Of a stretch of 64,000 nt of DNA, positions 22,672 to 33,904 are shown piece by piece. Both the position numbers and the translations under genes were made by a program. Source of the stretch: Rhexocercosporidium sp. MPI-PUGE-AT-0058 (lineage: Eukaryota; Ascomycota; Leotiomycetes; Helotiales). The stretch lies in assembly GCA_020746875.1 (NCBI GenBank), contig JAGTJL010000001.1, forward strand, positions 2,604,001 through 2,668,000. Reading direction: 5' to 3'. The first letter of the stretch is position 1. The number at the start of each line of letters is the position of its first letter. The notes under the pieces were generated by a model. The model was not told where the DNA came from. It saw nothing but the letters and a program-made list of their open reading frames with translations, and did no database searches.

Positions 22672-24865
22672 GACTCCAGAATTTAGCTTCCAATCATTCA
22701 AGTGACCTCAGCATTGTACCACTTTCTTTTGAGTTGGGCAAGTGTCAAGGAGAGTTTCTCGTAAATTTGGGGTCAAGAAACGTCGTTCTAAAGTTTCACA
22801 GCAATTTAAGTTTGAACAGCTCCTTGAGTAATTACAATTGCATGGCGACATACACCTCGAGACAGTTTTCCAAACTTCAACAACGGAGCTTCTGTCATGA
22901 TGCCACAACATATCTTCCACAGCTTGCTGAGTCTAGTTTTACGACCACCTCCAGGGCTGCTGAAAAATTTGTACTCTTCCACACTTCAAAAGCCCGGGGA
23001 ATAAGCTGGAGATTCGGACGAACCGGATCTTAGGTTAATATTTGGATCGTTTATTCATAGGCGAGACAGGAAGTTAGTTTGATTGCATAAAACCTTAACC
23101 TTAAACACGGGTTTTGCTTACCCACAATCAACGCATCTCCCCCTTCCGATGCAGGCTCGGTACTCAAAGTTAATCAAGTGAGCTTGTCTTTCACATCTGA
23201 GCGAAGCCTGAAACTTTTGGAACGATGATCTCAATCTTTCAAGGCCTTACTTCTGACTTTATCTTTCTCACCCATCCCTGCTATGACTTGTCGTGACCGT
23301 CCGAATCAGGTCCGAATTTTGATTTAAACACCGACAAAACCAACTAGAAAGCTCCCTTTCACGGACTTGCACTTTCCTCCATTGTTCAAGGGATATAAAA
23401 ATACAGCGCGATTCGAAACTTCTTTTTAACTTCGTGAGCAATTTGATTCGCCTAAATTGCTGTCTTCGCTAGGACGGCGTTTGGGGCTTCGGTTATTTAT
23501 ACGTAAGCACTGTCATATGTGATAACCAGAATCGTGGGTAACAATCAAGGACTGGCCAGGGCTAGAGCGTCGCACAAGTTACTGGTTGTTCGGATAGTGT
23601 AGACTGCAACCAAGATAGTGAAAAAGGCATTTTACAGAAAATGACAAACGTGCTACCAGTATCTTGCTCCAACAGTACGGCAGACATAATCGGCTCCCAA
23701 GGTATAACCCTCAAAGCTGTCCATTTCAAAGGAAACACTATTTCCGAACCACACCAGAGGATGATGATGTATTTCCGCGCCAATCAAAAGCAGGAAGCTC
23801 GTTGTGGGGAGATCAAGTCCCAACCTAAAAATGCCATGCTTGTTGCACATTCCAGGGACAGGTCTGGCTACATGCTATATGTGAAACCTTTGCCAAGGTC
23901 ACTCACGCCATCTGCCACTCCTGGTTTTGAGCCATCGAGCACATTTTACTGCCCCATTATCGAATGCCCGCCAATACTAGCCGGTTCACCTCCTGTTTCG
24001 CTTGGGACTCGCTTACAGTCGGGGAAAGCGAATGTCACCGGAAAGCGAACGTATCACTCCTCGCATTAACTTTAGGCATTTAATTTTAGTGTATTCCCTA
24101 CCAAAACTAGTGACTTTGGATAATAAACTTAATATAAAGTAATTACTTAAACTCCTAAAGATATATAATCATTTCTTGTAATAATATTATTCTTATTTGA
24201 GTTAATAACCTATCTTAAGAGAGGTAGTTTGCCTTCGCCTAACCTTCTTATATTAAAGAGAGAACCAAATAAGTATCCTAACGTAGTTCAAGCTATATTT
24301 CTTACTAAAAATGAGTATCCAAATCTTCTACAAGCTATACGAGAATGTAAGGCACGTAATCAAGAGGTTATTACTAGCCAAGAAAGCGACGATATACAAA
24401 TATATCTTTAGCCTACAAAGCCTAAAGTAACCGTGTAACGACACTAGCCAAGAGAGCGGTGTAAGAGGTATATGGTAGTACTTTAGCTGAGGCTATCGAG
24501 AGCTAATAGGTCTAATACGAAAGAAACAAGAAGATATGAAGTAGTACGTTCATATGCTGAAGAGAGTAACGTGAGAGAATGAACGGGCGAGTATACTTGT
24601 AACTATATCGGTGCTAGTGTAATCAGTTTCTCCTGTGATCGGAATATCATACACTAGAGGTAATATCCCGATCCAAGTACCCCCATGCGTCAAACTTGAT
24701 TTGATAACACTTGAAGTCTTCAAACTTCGGCTGTGATGCTAATTAACATGGTCCCTTGAAAACAATGTACCTTAAGAAGGCAGTTCTACCAGCTTTGAGA
24801 GCAATATTCACCTGCTTCCTTTATCCTTCGAAAGAGCAGTAGTAGCGGCCGCCCTGCAATACAAA
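22672..24865. other. Intergenic: subtilase upstream region, then AT-rich decayed repeat
   Basis: 22,672-24,060 has balanced composition. The longest frame there (plus 23,641-24,069, 142 codons, ATG start) has no motif I recognise, and I do not call it a gene. From 24,070 to about 24,650 the DNA becomes AT-rich with RIP-like texture and a short tandem-like unit around 24,260-24,350 (AAATAAGTATCCTAACGTAGTTCAAGC and AAATGAGTATCCAAATCTTCTACAAGC in part), probably an old repeat. Confidence 0.4.
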
Positions 24866-25219
24866 ATGTCTACTACCCTTCCCACCACCACAGCGACACT
24901 GTCTTCCAAGCTTCCCAATCCAAAAATCCACATCACAACCCACTCGCCAACAACCCGCAAATCACAACTCCAGTCCTCGACACAGAACGCCTAGTCCTTC
25001 TTCAGCGGGGAAACCGTCGGCTTCAACGTCGTCTACACCACCTCGAAATTCCCAGTCTGCTTGAACGCCGACGAGGACATGCTTGCGCACCAGCGGGTGA
25101 TGCAAGCCGGCACCCTCGGCCTCGTGCAGCCCCGGGGGACGGTCTGCCGGATTGTCGATTTCGGGCCGCAGCACACGCCGCTAATGCACCGGACTCAGTC
25201 GTTGGTGGCGAGAGGCTGA
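24866..25219 (+). pseudogene. Cupin-domain protein remnant with premature stop
   Basis: From ATG 24,866 the frame reads 'SSKLPNPKIHITTHSPTTRK', hits TAG at 24,992-24,994 (codon 43), then continues in the same frame 'GETVGFNVVYTTSKFPV', 'NADEDMLAHQRVM', 'LGLVQPRGTVCRIVDF' and 'TPLMHRTQSL', stopping at 25,217. This matches the N-terminal half of a fungal cupin-2 family whose 'MHRTQSLDYG' block precedes the metal-binding beta-barrel motif. The cupin core (G-x5-H-x-H equivalents) is missing, so the gene is both nonsense-mutated and truncated. Confidence 0.65.
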
Positions 25220-25520
25220 GGGAGGATCTCGGTCACGCTGGCGAGGATGAGCGGTTGCTAAAGAGTGAGAATGACAGTTCGGCTGATGGCGGTCTGGGGA
25301 CGAGATAATGAAGTCTAAAGCGAGGTGCGAGAAGCAGTGTTGGTTGCTAGATTACAACTATTTTGATTCCCTTAGGACGAGTACACATTCCTCATAATCC
25401 CCTTTCCCTGCTTAATATGGTGCCAGTAAGCCGTATGATTTCAGATGTCGCAATAAGCGTAAAACAATACTCGCGCTCCTCGATATTACCCTCCTACTTA
25501 TTCTTTTCTGTTCGGGTTTG

Positions 25521-28018
25521 TCATCCTATCTGGTTCCTTATGGAGTCTGTAATCTCCTCAGGACTAAGAAGCCACCCGTCGAGAAAGTCTAGGCTCACTT
25601 GGCTCGTCCCTAGTTGCGAGAAGTCCGGGACCTCGCCTTCGGGGAAGAGGTATGGAGCTTCGGGGTCAAGGAATGGATTGAAGAGATCGAGATTTTGAGA
25701 TTGTTGTAGTAGAACATAGGGATCAATCGTATCAATGGCAGTCGAGTTGGGAATGGTAGCTACGGATGGTTGATGACCTCCGACCAAGAGCGCTCGTTGG
25801 GGTGGGCTCTGTCTCAGCGGAGTGCTAGATCTAGGAACTAGACAAGCGAAGATATATTGTCAGCATTGGGAGTGGTCAAGCTTCTTCAAAGGAATACTAG
25901 ACACCACTCACAATTTTGTTCCGCCAAGTCCGAAGATTGCATACCATTTCCATCATCTATCGCAAGATCATTGGCTTCTTCTCCTGGTTCTGCGACGCCA
26001 TCACTCTTGCGCAACAAAATGCTATTGTGCCTTAATATTGAGTCACGTACATGAGACCCGTTGGTTTTGAATCCTTTGAGTTCTCCCACGGCGAAGTGCT
26101 TGGGTTCATTCTCCAGAGGAGTTGGATTATTCGCATGCATTTTATAGAGGTACTGGAAATGTACTTCCTACTCCGGTGTTATTTTGTTGCCCGAGTGACG
26201 GAACTACGAGTTAAAAATGAATATCAAATACATAACTTACCAGTAATGCGCTAAACTTCCAGTACTTCGCTAGAGTACGTATCATCCTGACGTTCGTTCT
26301 AACGTTGGCATGAGCTTTCGCCCTGACATTCGCCTCAGAGCACCACATAAAAGGTATTTGAATTGCGCATCCACAGTAGGCCGCATATGCCACAAAACTG
26401 GGAATAGCGCTAGACTCGTCTGAGTTCGTGAAGAAGGCCTCGAAAAGGGCGGAGGCCTCGCAAGCATGATCGTAAGAAATCTGTGCTGAGAGATTTCGTG
26501 CCGACAACCAGGTGTCATCACTCGCGCTCCACGAAAAGAGGGGGACAATGGAAGAGTGAAGAGCACAGAGACACTGGTGATAAACCGTGTGAAGGAGTAG
26601 GAGTTTGGGAAGAATACTATGAGGCGTTTCTGAGATGTTGGCAGGCGTTAGAGTGAGACAATCGGGGACCTTAGACCACCATTCCGAAATTTGGGCATCA
26701 AGTGAATGTAGTTCGGTGACTCTGGCGCTGATGCTAGACTCAGGAGATTTTATCAAGTTGACGACCGCACGCCTATATCTTCTCAGCAGTATAGCCAGGT
26801 ATCGGGAGGAATATGATCGTACCAATATGTCATAACTCTAATCAATTCCGAGAAGAGGCCATAGTTGCTCTGCCCTGAATCCAAGGAAGCCATGGCACCT
26901 GCATAGAAGCCGGCTTCAAAGTCATTCTCTCCCCAAGGAAGGGTAAGCTTGAGGGTCGTCTCTGATGTGTCCTGCACTGACATGGATTGCGGGGCATGGC
27001 AATTCATGAGATAACATGCCCAGAAACGTCGGCGTCGAATTTCTGATTCTAGGAAATTCTCCTTGCCCACTCTTTCCACCCCAAGACCCAGCACCAAAGC
27101 CAATTGTATGGCATTGCCTAAAACAGATGAAAGCTTCAGTATGGTGTCCGCATCGAGAAGTAAGGATGTGCGGCTTCAGTACCATAATGTATATTAGACC
27201 TCCGCCAAGACCCTTGGCTATACCAAAAAAGGCCCAGGTTCATGAATGCTGCAATGTTGTCTTCAGTCGGGTGTTCGACTTCCTGGAAAGCAAGCTTTCC
27301 AGCCTGCTCGGCCCATTGCGTGCCGAATCCATGTTCTTTGAGGTAGTCCTGGTTCTTCACGTCGAGATGGAAACTGAAAAAGAAGAGAGGTCAATGTATT
27401 TCCATAAAAGGCGGAGCTCGAGATCACCATACATTGATGCTATTGCGCAGACACTGAGGATGACTTGGGGGCGCGCTGTACCTGCAGCAACGGCTTCCAG
27501 GAATATGCGCTTATGTAACAGCAAAGAGCCATTGTACACATCAGAATAGTACACTTCGATCAGTCTAGATACCAAGGATGCTGGTATTCCAAGATAGTAA
27601 TCCTGTGATGGAGACGCCAACGACAATGAGGGGGCTGTTGGGTACCACCTGCCTCTGGCTGCTTCGTGACCAGAAGCTGAGGACGATTGTCCCTTATCCC
27701 GACCAGCGTTAGAGGTCGCCGCGGTCGATACTGATGTCGGCGGAGTTTGTATCTCGCCACGCGTGCTCTGCAATGATGAGCTCGATGTTCTCAGCACTTC
27801 AGATACGTTGGCATTATTGCCAGTATAGATGCAAATATGTCTCAAGCGCAGGCATCGTCTGCACACCGGCTTCTCACCTGAGCAGCGGACCTGTATCAAT
27901 TGTGTCAATTCGCTTACTAGTGTGTCAATTCTGATGCAGATGATTCTTTCCATACCTTGTGCCCCTTGCATTGGCCACAGGCTTTCCGTGGCCTTCCCGC
28001 GGCCGATGAGGCCAGCAT
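25521..28018 (-). CDS. Zn(II)2Cys6 fungal transcription factor
   Basis: Seven exons (minus): 27,956-28,018; 27,433-27,890; 27,183-27,373; 26,823-27,117; 26,241-26,772; 25,912-26,152; 25,521-25,837, giving exactly 699 codons (698 aa). The first intron splits the zinc cluster. After splicing the cysteines are C14, C17, C24, C31, C34 and C41, a perfect C-x2-C-x6-C-x6-C-x2-C-x6-C. A Ser/Thr-rich linker follows, then a fungal-specific TF domain (PF04082-like): 'IPASLVSRLIEVYYSDVY', 'SEIRRRRFWACYLMNC'. The acidic C-terminus ('DFLDGWLLSPEEITD') could activate transcription. It diverges from the amidohydrolase gene across 554 bp, so it is probably its pathway regulator. The 50-nt intron 26,773-26,822 (GTACGA donor) is the least certain. 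Confidence 0.85.
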
Positions 28019-28572
28019 GAGGATGGCTTTTGTTTTCCGGTCATGGATGAGCTGGATCTGAGGGTGAAGAGGATGTGAGCAACAATAGACGATGTCGAGG
28101 AAGGGTGGTACCTATTTTCCGAGTCATCCGCGTGGGGCACGGGGCCCCGGATCGGGAAATGGAGGAGTCAAGTTCGGTAAATACCAAATAACGGGTCGGA
28201 AAATTACACGGTACTTGGGTAACCCAGACAGGTCTAATTACCAGCGCTACCAACGAGAATTTCTCCATTTTCGTGTGTCAACCACTGTAACTCACTACCT
28301 GGATCTCCCATTAATTGCAATCACGCATCATTGTTAGTTATTCCTGTTCCTTCTAAGAGGTTCGGCGTTGTTAGCTCAGCCCCTATTGCTAGCGAGGCTG
28401 AATCTGCGAATTAATATCATCTCGTTTCGATTTATCAACCTATCGCTCTTCCTATTTCTCCTTCGATATTAATGATTGCCAAGGTGACAGGAGAGGTTAT
28501 CACTCACATTTCTGACAGCTTGCATCTGTTCTTTACTTCTAGACAGACCTGCAAGGCCTGCCTACCGATAAC
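28019..28572. promoter_or_regulatory. Shared divergent promoter region
   Basis: The 554 bp between the divergent start codons of the Zn2Cys6 factor and the amidohydrolase. It contains several CGG/CCG triplets between about 28,125 and 28,215, the half-site type bound by Zn2Cys6 dimers. I did not find one clear palindromic pair with a fixed spacer, so autoregulation or co-regulation is inference. Confidence 0.4.
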
Positions 28573-30003
28573 ATGGTTGGAAGATATCTGATCCAAAACG
28601 CCACAGTGGTCTCCCTTGACCCTGCCATCGGCATCGTTTCTCACTGTGACGTGCTTATTGAACATGCTACCATAACTGCAGTCGCTCCAAACCTTCGCCA
28701 CAGCTTGACCGCCACCGACGACCTTACGATCATCGATGCCACTGATGCCATCGTGTCTCCAGGATTCGTGGATACACACAGGCACACCTGGCAACAGCAG
28801 CTGCGGACCGTGACTTCGGATTACGTCCTGCTAGACTACATCGCCAACATCCGCAACATCTATGGCTCCTGCTACTCGCCCCGGGACGCATACCTGGGAA
28901 ACTACTGCGGCGCCCTGGAGTCGATCGACAACGGCATCACGTACTTGGTTGATCACTCTCACATCATGAATTCCCCCGATCACGCGGATGCGGCCGTCAA
29001 GGGGCTACGAGACTCGAGGATCAGGGCGGTCTTCTGCTACGGGCTGTATGAGAATCCGGCCTGGGAAGGCTCGAGCTTGGAGAAAGAGCAGGAGGGCACA
29101 AGAGATCCGAGATGGAGGTGGGATGACGCTCGTCGCATCAAAGAGACGTATTTCGAGTCTAACCGACCGACCGACCTCACGCGGTTCGGGTTCGCCCCGG
29201 CAGAGCTGGAGCAAGGAACTCTGGCTGAAGCCGTCGAGCAGGTGGAGTTTGGGAGGTCGCTGGGCGCCGCGGTCATCACGGGTCATGTAGGCATGGGACG
29301 GTACGATCGCGGCGCGCAGATCGTTCGCAACTTCGAGCAGCGGCAGCTTCTCGGTCCCGATCTCCTCTTCAGCCACGGCGCGACGTTGCACGACGACGAG
29401 CTGGACGCCGTCAGGCGAGCCGGGGCCTCGTTGTCGAGCACGCCTGATACAGAGCTCCAGATGGGTATGGGCCACCCGGTAGCCTTCAAGGCGTGCCAGC
29501 GCGGCTGTGTGGCGAGCATCGGCATCGATATCGTCTCGAATAACCCGGCGGACATGTTCCAGCAGATGCGCTTGCTCCTCCAGTCTCAGCGACATCAGGA
29601 CAACGAGGACAGCGCTGCGATTCTCCCGAGGGTCTCGCAGCGGTGCGAGCAGGTCCTCGAGATGGCGACCATGGGCGGCGCGAAGGCCGTGGGACTGCAG
29701 CATGTCATCGGGAGCGTCAGTACTGGCAAGAGAGCCGATCTTATCATCACCCGCTGCGATTCGACCAGGATGACGCCGGTGCATGATCCCGTGGCGGCGT
29801 TGGTTCTTTATGCAAATGCCTCTGATATCGACACGGTCTTTATCAACGGAGAGTTGGTTAAGCATAAAGGGCGTCTGATGGGAGTAGACTGGCCCGCGGT
29901 CCGTCAAGAACTTCGTGCTTCGGCTGCGGGTATCATGGAACGATCGAAGCGTGCTCCAAATAAGGAGATTAAAGCTGCTGTAGCTACTGCCTTTAGAGCG
30001 TAG
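28573..30003 (+). CDS. Amidohydrolase of the TRZ/ATZ (chlorohydrolase/deaminase) type
   Basis: Single exon, 476 aa, from ATG 28,573. It begins with the composite-domain strand 'YLIQNATVVSLDP', then the metal motif 'GFVDTHRHTWQQQLR' (H69, H71). Further metal/substrate positions are 'ITGHVGMGRYDRG', 'LFSHGATLHDDEL' and 'ASIGIDIVSNNPADMF' (Asp), in the usual order of this superfamily, ending with 'VGSVSTGKRADLIIT' type C-terminal strands ('IGSVSTGKRADLII'). Members hydrolyse or deaminate N-heterocycles such as triazines, guanine or SAH/MTA. The substrate here is unknown. No signal peptide, so cytosolic. GC is clearly higher than the surroundings, no stops or frameshifts. The divergent Zn2Cys6 gene suggests inducible catabolism of a specific compound. 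Confidence 0.85.
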   Translation: MVGRYLIQNATVVSLDPAIGIVSHCDVLIEHATITAVAPNLRHSLTATDDLTIIDATDAIVSPGFVDTHRHTWQQQLRTVTSDYVLLDYIANIRNIYGSCYSPRDAYLGNYCGALESIDNGITYLVDHSHIMNSPDHADAAVKGLRDSRIRAVFCYGLYENPAWEGSSLEKEQEGTRDPRWRWDDARRIKETYFESNRPTDLTRFGFAPAELEQGTLAEAVEQVEFGRSLGAAVITGHVGMGRYDRGAQIVRNFEQRQLLGPDLLFSHGATLHDDELDAVRRAGASLSSTPDTELQMGMGHPVAFKACQRGCVASIGIDIVSNNPADMFQQMRLLLQSQRHQDNEDSAAILPRVSQRCEQVLEMATMGGAKAVGLQHVIGSVSTGKRADLIITRCDSTRMTPVHDPVAALVLYANASDIDTVFINGELVKHKGRLMGVDWPAVRQELRASAAGIMERSKRAPNKEIKAAVATAFRA

Positions 30004-30923
30004 GCCGGTGTCCTATTATTAGAGTTTAAGTTATCCAGGATTTTGAACTCAAGGCGGTTGTAGTATCTATTTTCTATCTTTACGTATAATCCGATAGTTA
30101 ATAAATCACGAAATTGCCTTAGAGCATCACCTTTTCTGTAACTCAAAGAAGTGAACTCAGTTGGTGTGAGCTTTACCTTATCTCCCTTACATTTATTCAT
30201 AAGAGACTCCTTTGGCTGCTTATGATCATGTCGTCATTACGGTTTGTGGGATGAGGAGGGTAGAAGGTTGAGAGGGGGTAGCCCACAGTAGTAGGGGAGT
30301 AGAGGTATTTTTGTGGTACACGACGTAGGGGTTGGGCATATGGTATTTCTGTCATATTTTGATGAACATGTCTAATGAAGTGTAAGACAGGCAGATAGGG
30401 CGTGAAGAGGAGCAGGATTTAGCATAGGCCATATGGCACATCTATGATGTTTGAAAGGTTCACTTCTATATTCATTTTTTCTCTCCCCAAATCATCCGAT
30501 CGTTTATTCATCCCTCCAACAACCACTCTTGACATCCTCCAACATCCCCTCAATCCACCCTGGGCCATCCCCAAAACACACAACAAGACCCCCGGCCCCA
30601 TTCTCTTTTATGATGTCTCACTTGCACAGAGATGTCACCATGCATGTGGTGTCTGATTCCATTTCGAATGGTTTCGGTCCTTTGATATAGGGATAATGAA
30701 CCAGGCGCCGTGTGTAAGTAAAATTTGATGGATGAGTAGTTCTCGCTACAGCTTGCTATGGAAACCTGAGTTGAGATCCTCCCCTAACCTTTCGTACTTC
30801 ACATGCCGAATTTCGCATCAAATGCCCCTTAAGCCATACCCTTTGAGCCATACCCGACCTAACCCCAGCCATCAGCCCAGTCCTATCAATCCTTTCCCTC
30901 CTCCTCAGACACCAACTACCCCT
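30004..30923. other. Intergenic, nothing recognised
   Basis: 3' flank of the amidohydrolase. AT-richer to 30,420, then pyrimidine-rich. No supported gene. Confidence 0.45.
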
Positions 30924-31420
30924 TCAGCCCCTCCACCCCCCCCAAAAATCCTCTGCAAACACCCCGCTGACATCCTCAATGATCGGCCCCAGCCCCCACC
31001 TCCAGCTCTTCGGAGCCATCAAAACTTCTCCTGGGAACTCGGCGATCGCGAGGGGGACGTCGATGTATTTCTGGATGGCGATGAAGTTGAATTTGGCGTC
31101 ATGGGTTGCTTCATAGTAGGTGTAAATTGAGGCGCCGGGACCGAGATTGGAGTGGTAGTAGATTGAGATCCACTGTGGAGGTTGAAGATTAGCTTTTGGG
31201 TTTGGAGGGGTGCTTTTCCGGGCGATTCGGGTGAGATTTTTCGGGGAAGAGGGAGAGTTTCGGGCGCTGGGTTGGGAGAGGGGAACAGAACTTACGGTTA
31301 AGACCTCATCAGGCGTCCATGGGTAATCATTACTCCAGGTTATGAGTTTCTCATATATCCAAGCCAGAAGACCAGCTTCGGCGGTCTCTGCTCGAGACTC
31401 GCATCGTACAAACTCCGGTT
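30924..31420 (-). pseudogene. Epoxide hydrolase (alpha/beta hydrolase) C-terminal remnant
   Basis: Minus strand: 'GLLAWIYEKLITW', 'NDYPWTPDEVLT', then a 123-nt intron (31,173-31,295; GTAAGT...CCACAG), then 'WISIYYHSNLGPGASIYTYY', 'YIDVPLAIAEFPGEVLMAP', 'GPIIEDVSGVFAEDFW'. This is the lid/C-terminal third of fungal epoxide hydrolases, where the sequence should continue to the catalytic His motif (GGHFAAWE-like). Here a run of eight G residues is followed by 'WGGWRG' and a stop, so the His is lost, probably by slippage. The nucleophile elbow and the rest of the N-terminus are absent. Confidence 0.65.
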
Positions 31421-31430
31421 TAGGCTTAGG

Positions 31431-31632
31431 CTAATCTGAGATATCTGCCGATAGTGGAGGTGCCGCGTTGGATGGAGCTGGTTCTTCTAAGTCATCTTCT
31501 TGATAACGTTCGAGCATGAAAAGCATGTCGCCTTCTGGGTCAAAAACGTGTAGCTCCGCCATCTCTGGCCACGTTCGATGCCAAAGTGCATCCATCTCCT
31601 CGTAATACTGTAGAATCCTGGCGTATATTTAA
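31431..31632 (-). pseudogene. Fragment of an unidentified protein (acidic C-terminus)
   Basis: An open minus frame of about 66 codons reads 'ARILQYYEEMDALWHRTWPE', 'MAELHVFDPEGDMLFMLERY', then an acidic Pro/Ala-rich end and TAG at 31,431. It has clear protein-like composition and continues no further upstream. It looks like the C-terminus of a conserved Helotialean protein, but I cannot name a family. It directly abuts the epoxide hydrolase remnant in the same orientation, suggesting a rearranged junction. Confidence 0.4.
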
Positions 31633-31880
31633 GACATGCTTCCACAAACTGCCGGGAGTTTGAAGGCAGCGGTCGTGTGTTAGTGAAGAAATCAGAAAGA
31701 GGATTACACATTTAAGGCGCCGTTAAGTCAGCAGCTGCGGAAGTCGGCTAAACCTCAGGCAGTTGCCAACGTGATATCGGTTCGGGAGTGCCGCTAGGAG
31801 GCACAGGAACCGAAAGGGGGAGAAAGTGCGAATCGCTTACATCCGTTCGCACTCTTTCGCACTTCCAACTCTTCACATCT

Positions 31881-32127
31881 ATGGCATTGACTGCCCGTCA
31901 TCTGCAGCACCCCGACGACCCCAAAAACCAGCTGAGAGACGCCGCATGTTACTTCAGAGCTCGAATTAGACTTGAACTCAGACGTGGACCAGGTTAAGAA
32001 TCGTTCACTTCGTTGATCTACCCTCCTTGATGGTATCTTCTAATGTCTCATAGTGCAATATCTTGTCCGCTATATTGAAAGCCACCCTGCTACTTATCAT
32101 GAAGTCGTGGCAGCCGTTCGAAACTGA
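31881..32127 (+). CDS. Small hypothetical protein (61 aa), two exons
   Basis: ATG 31,881; exon 31,881-31,992, intron 31,993-32,053 (61 nt, GTTAAG donor, TTCTAAT branch, CATAG acceptor), exon 32,054-32,127. The product would be 61 aa with 'NQLRDAACYFRARIRLELRR' followed by 'VQYLVRYIESHPATYHEVVA'. An overlapping frame continues from about 32,093 to 32,392 with Asp/Gln/His-rich sequence ('GGRPLFQAYVEAADDSGDEQ'), so a longer gene with a frameshift at about 32,120 is an alternative. No domain recognised. Confidence 0.3.
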
Positions 32128-32395
32128 CGACTCCCACGATCAAAGCCCGCCAGTCGTGACACAAGAGACCAGCTACGGAGGTCGTCCTTTATTCCAAGCT
32201 TATGTCGAGGCAGCAGACGACTCTGGAGACGAGCAGGTCCGTGATGATTCTCAGCATCCAGCGAACCACGACGGGCAGCGTCCCCTTCATCACAACGATA
32301 TAGCCAGTCAGGATGATGCCCAAGAGAAGCATTCCTCCGGAAAGACTGTCGCCTCGCCGATCCAACATCAGCTAGACCCACAGAAATACTAATCT

Positions 32396-33195
32396 CTAGC
32401 TCAGCAATTTCAGCTCGCCAAACCCCATCCCCTTCATCTCCTCCTGCACATACTCTACCACCCGCCTAAAAGTTACCCTCCCTCCATCACAAGCACCACT
32501 CTCAAGATGCTGAGCCAGCCCACTCACAGTCGAGAATTGCCGAACGGCCATCTTCCCTTCGCCTCTCAAGGCACGCGGGCAATGGAACCCTATCTCATCG
32601 GGTACTGATAAGGGCAAGGATGTTGATACGTGAGCATGGACGCTTGATGACAGATGTTGCTGAAGTGCGTTGGGCTTGAATGTGCGAGTACACGACAACG
32701 GGCAGAGGGTGCATTTTTGACAGCTACTCCCAGTGCGAGGCTGGAGGGTAAGCATGGAGTGGAAGTTCGTGCTATTGAGAGAGTGGATGTTGGTGTGAGG
32801 ATCCCGGAGGTTGGATAGGAGTCGAGAATTCGGTCGAGGTTGGGGTGAGTATTGGACTCCGAAATTGTGATGTCGAAGTCACAGACGTATTGTCCTCCAG
32901 CAGCCACTCTGCCGTGACTCCTGAGATTATAATCCGTCCTGTATCATTCGCCGCAATAGCTGCATTCAGCCTCGTCTTCGTCATCCCTGACATACATTTC
33001 CCAGCCTCCAAATGGTGCAACTGCGCCGAGGGGCAATTGAACTGCTTTTTGCACTTCGTATCGGCTATACACTTGATATTGCTCAATGGATTATGTCGCA
33101 TCGACGTCAGATGCTGTTCCAGCGCACCCCGATTCTTGAAAGTCGTTTTGCATTTCTTACACTTCGTTCCATGATTGCCTTCTTGTTGTTTTTGT
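32396..33195 (-). pseudogene. C2H2 zinc-finger protein, frameshifted
   Basis: The minus strand encodes 'CKKCKTTFKNRGALEQHLTS' ending in H (a C2H2 finger), then 'CIADTKCKKQFNCPSAQLHH', then 'RIIISGVTAEWLLEDNTSV'. A stop after 'SSHQHPLSQ' at 32,772 precedes a shifted frame with 'CTLCPLSCTRTFKPNALQQH', 'CPRALRGEGKMAVRQFSTVS', 'GLAQHLESGACDGG' and a helical end to TAA at 32,396. The order (finger, CxxxC-like degenerate finger, linker, two C-terminal fingers, LESGAC block) matches a conserved Leotiomycete/Eurotiomycete zinc-finger family. One frameshift near 32,760 breaks it, unless an unseen intron bridges it. No start codon is clear; the 5' end runs into the minisatellite. Confidence 0.6.
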
Positions 33196-33204
33196 TTTTT
33201 CTTC

Positions 33205-33465
33205 TAGGGAACAGTTGGTACAAATGCGTAATTGGTGCCAAGAAGCTAATGGTGCCATTAAACTACTGGTACAAGCCACTTGCTAGTACTACAGAACCAT
33301 TTGTACTCCGGAATGGTTGGTACAAATGCGTAACTGGTACAAAGAAACAATTGGTGCTAAGAGACTATTGGTACCCTAAAATTACGGGTACAAATAAGAT
33401 GTTGGTACCATAGAACTAACAATAGGAAAAAGTAGTTGGTGCAAACAAATAGTTGGCATAAAGGA
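33205..33465. repeat. Degenerate minisatellite of TTGGTACAAA/TTGGTGCYAA units
   Basis: About ten to twelve units of roughly 20-24 bp share the core (T)TGGTRCMAA, spaced by A/C-rich stretches (for example GTTGGTACAAATGCGTAA twice, TTGGTGCCAAGAAGC, TTGGTGCTAAGAGAC, TTGGTACCATAGAAC). Some cores contain the palindrome GGTACC. It starts right at the 5' edge of the zinc-finger remnant. Confidence 0.7.
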
Positions 33466-33904
33466 ACCGTGGCGGGAATCTGCCTACACGATAATAGAAT
33501 AAATCCTCCACACAAATCAAGAGCATAAAGTAACAACGTCGAAGCCCGGCAGGCACTGGCATACGACGTCCTTCATAGCCTTGAATTAATCTGGGTACGC
33601 CTTAAGCTCACTACTAGCAAAAGAAAGTCTACGAGGCTATATCAGTAGCCTGCAAAACTGGCTCCGCCTTGGAACAGCCTTCCATTCTCACGCATTTGCT
33701 AGGGCCCCGCCTAATTTGGTCTCGCCCTAAAGAAAGTTGCTCGGAACAAGCAAGCAACCCCGCAATCGCATAACTGGCTATGAGTTTACTTAGGAAGCAC
33801 GCTGTGAGAGTGTCATGTTAACCTACAAAGGGCAGAGAAGGAGAGAAAAGACGGGGCAAATGCAAGCTCTGTGATCATGCGCTCTTGGGTGTATCATTCA
33901 AGTA
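33466..33904. other. Intergenic, nothing recognised
   Basis: Mixed composition, no open frames of note. Confidence 0.45.

Noticed and set aside
23641..24069. 142-codon ATG-started plus-strand frame
   Set aside because: No recognisable motif, no support from codon pattern or neighbours; kept only as a note within the intergenic entry.
29005..29907. 300-codon open frame on the minus strand
   Set aside because: Antisense of the GC-rich amidohydrolase, whose plus-strand frame has all metal-binding motifs. No motif in the antisense product.
30732..31130. Proline-rich 132-codon plus-strand frame
   Set aside because: Antisense of the epoxide hydrolase remnant and a C-rich tract; no ATG context or domain.
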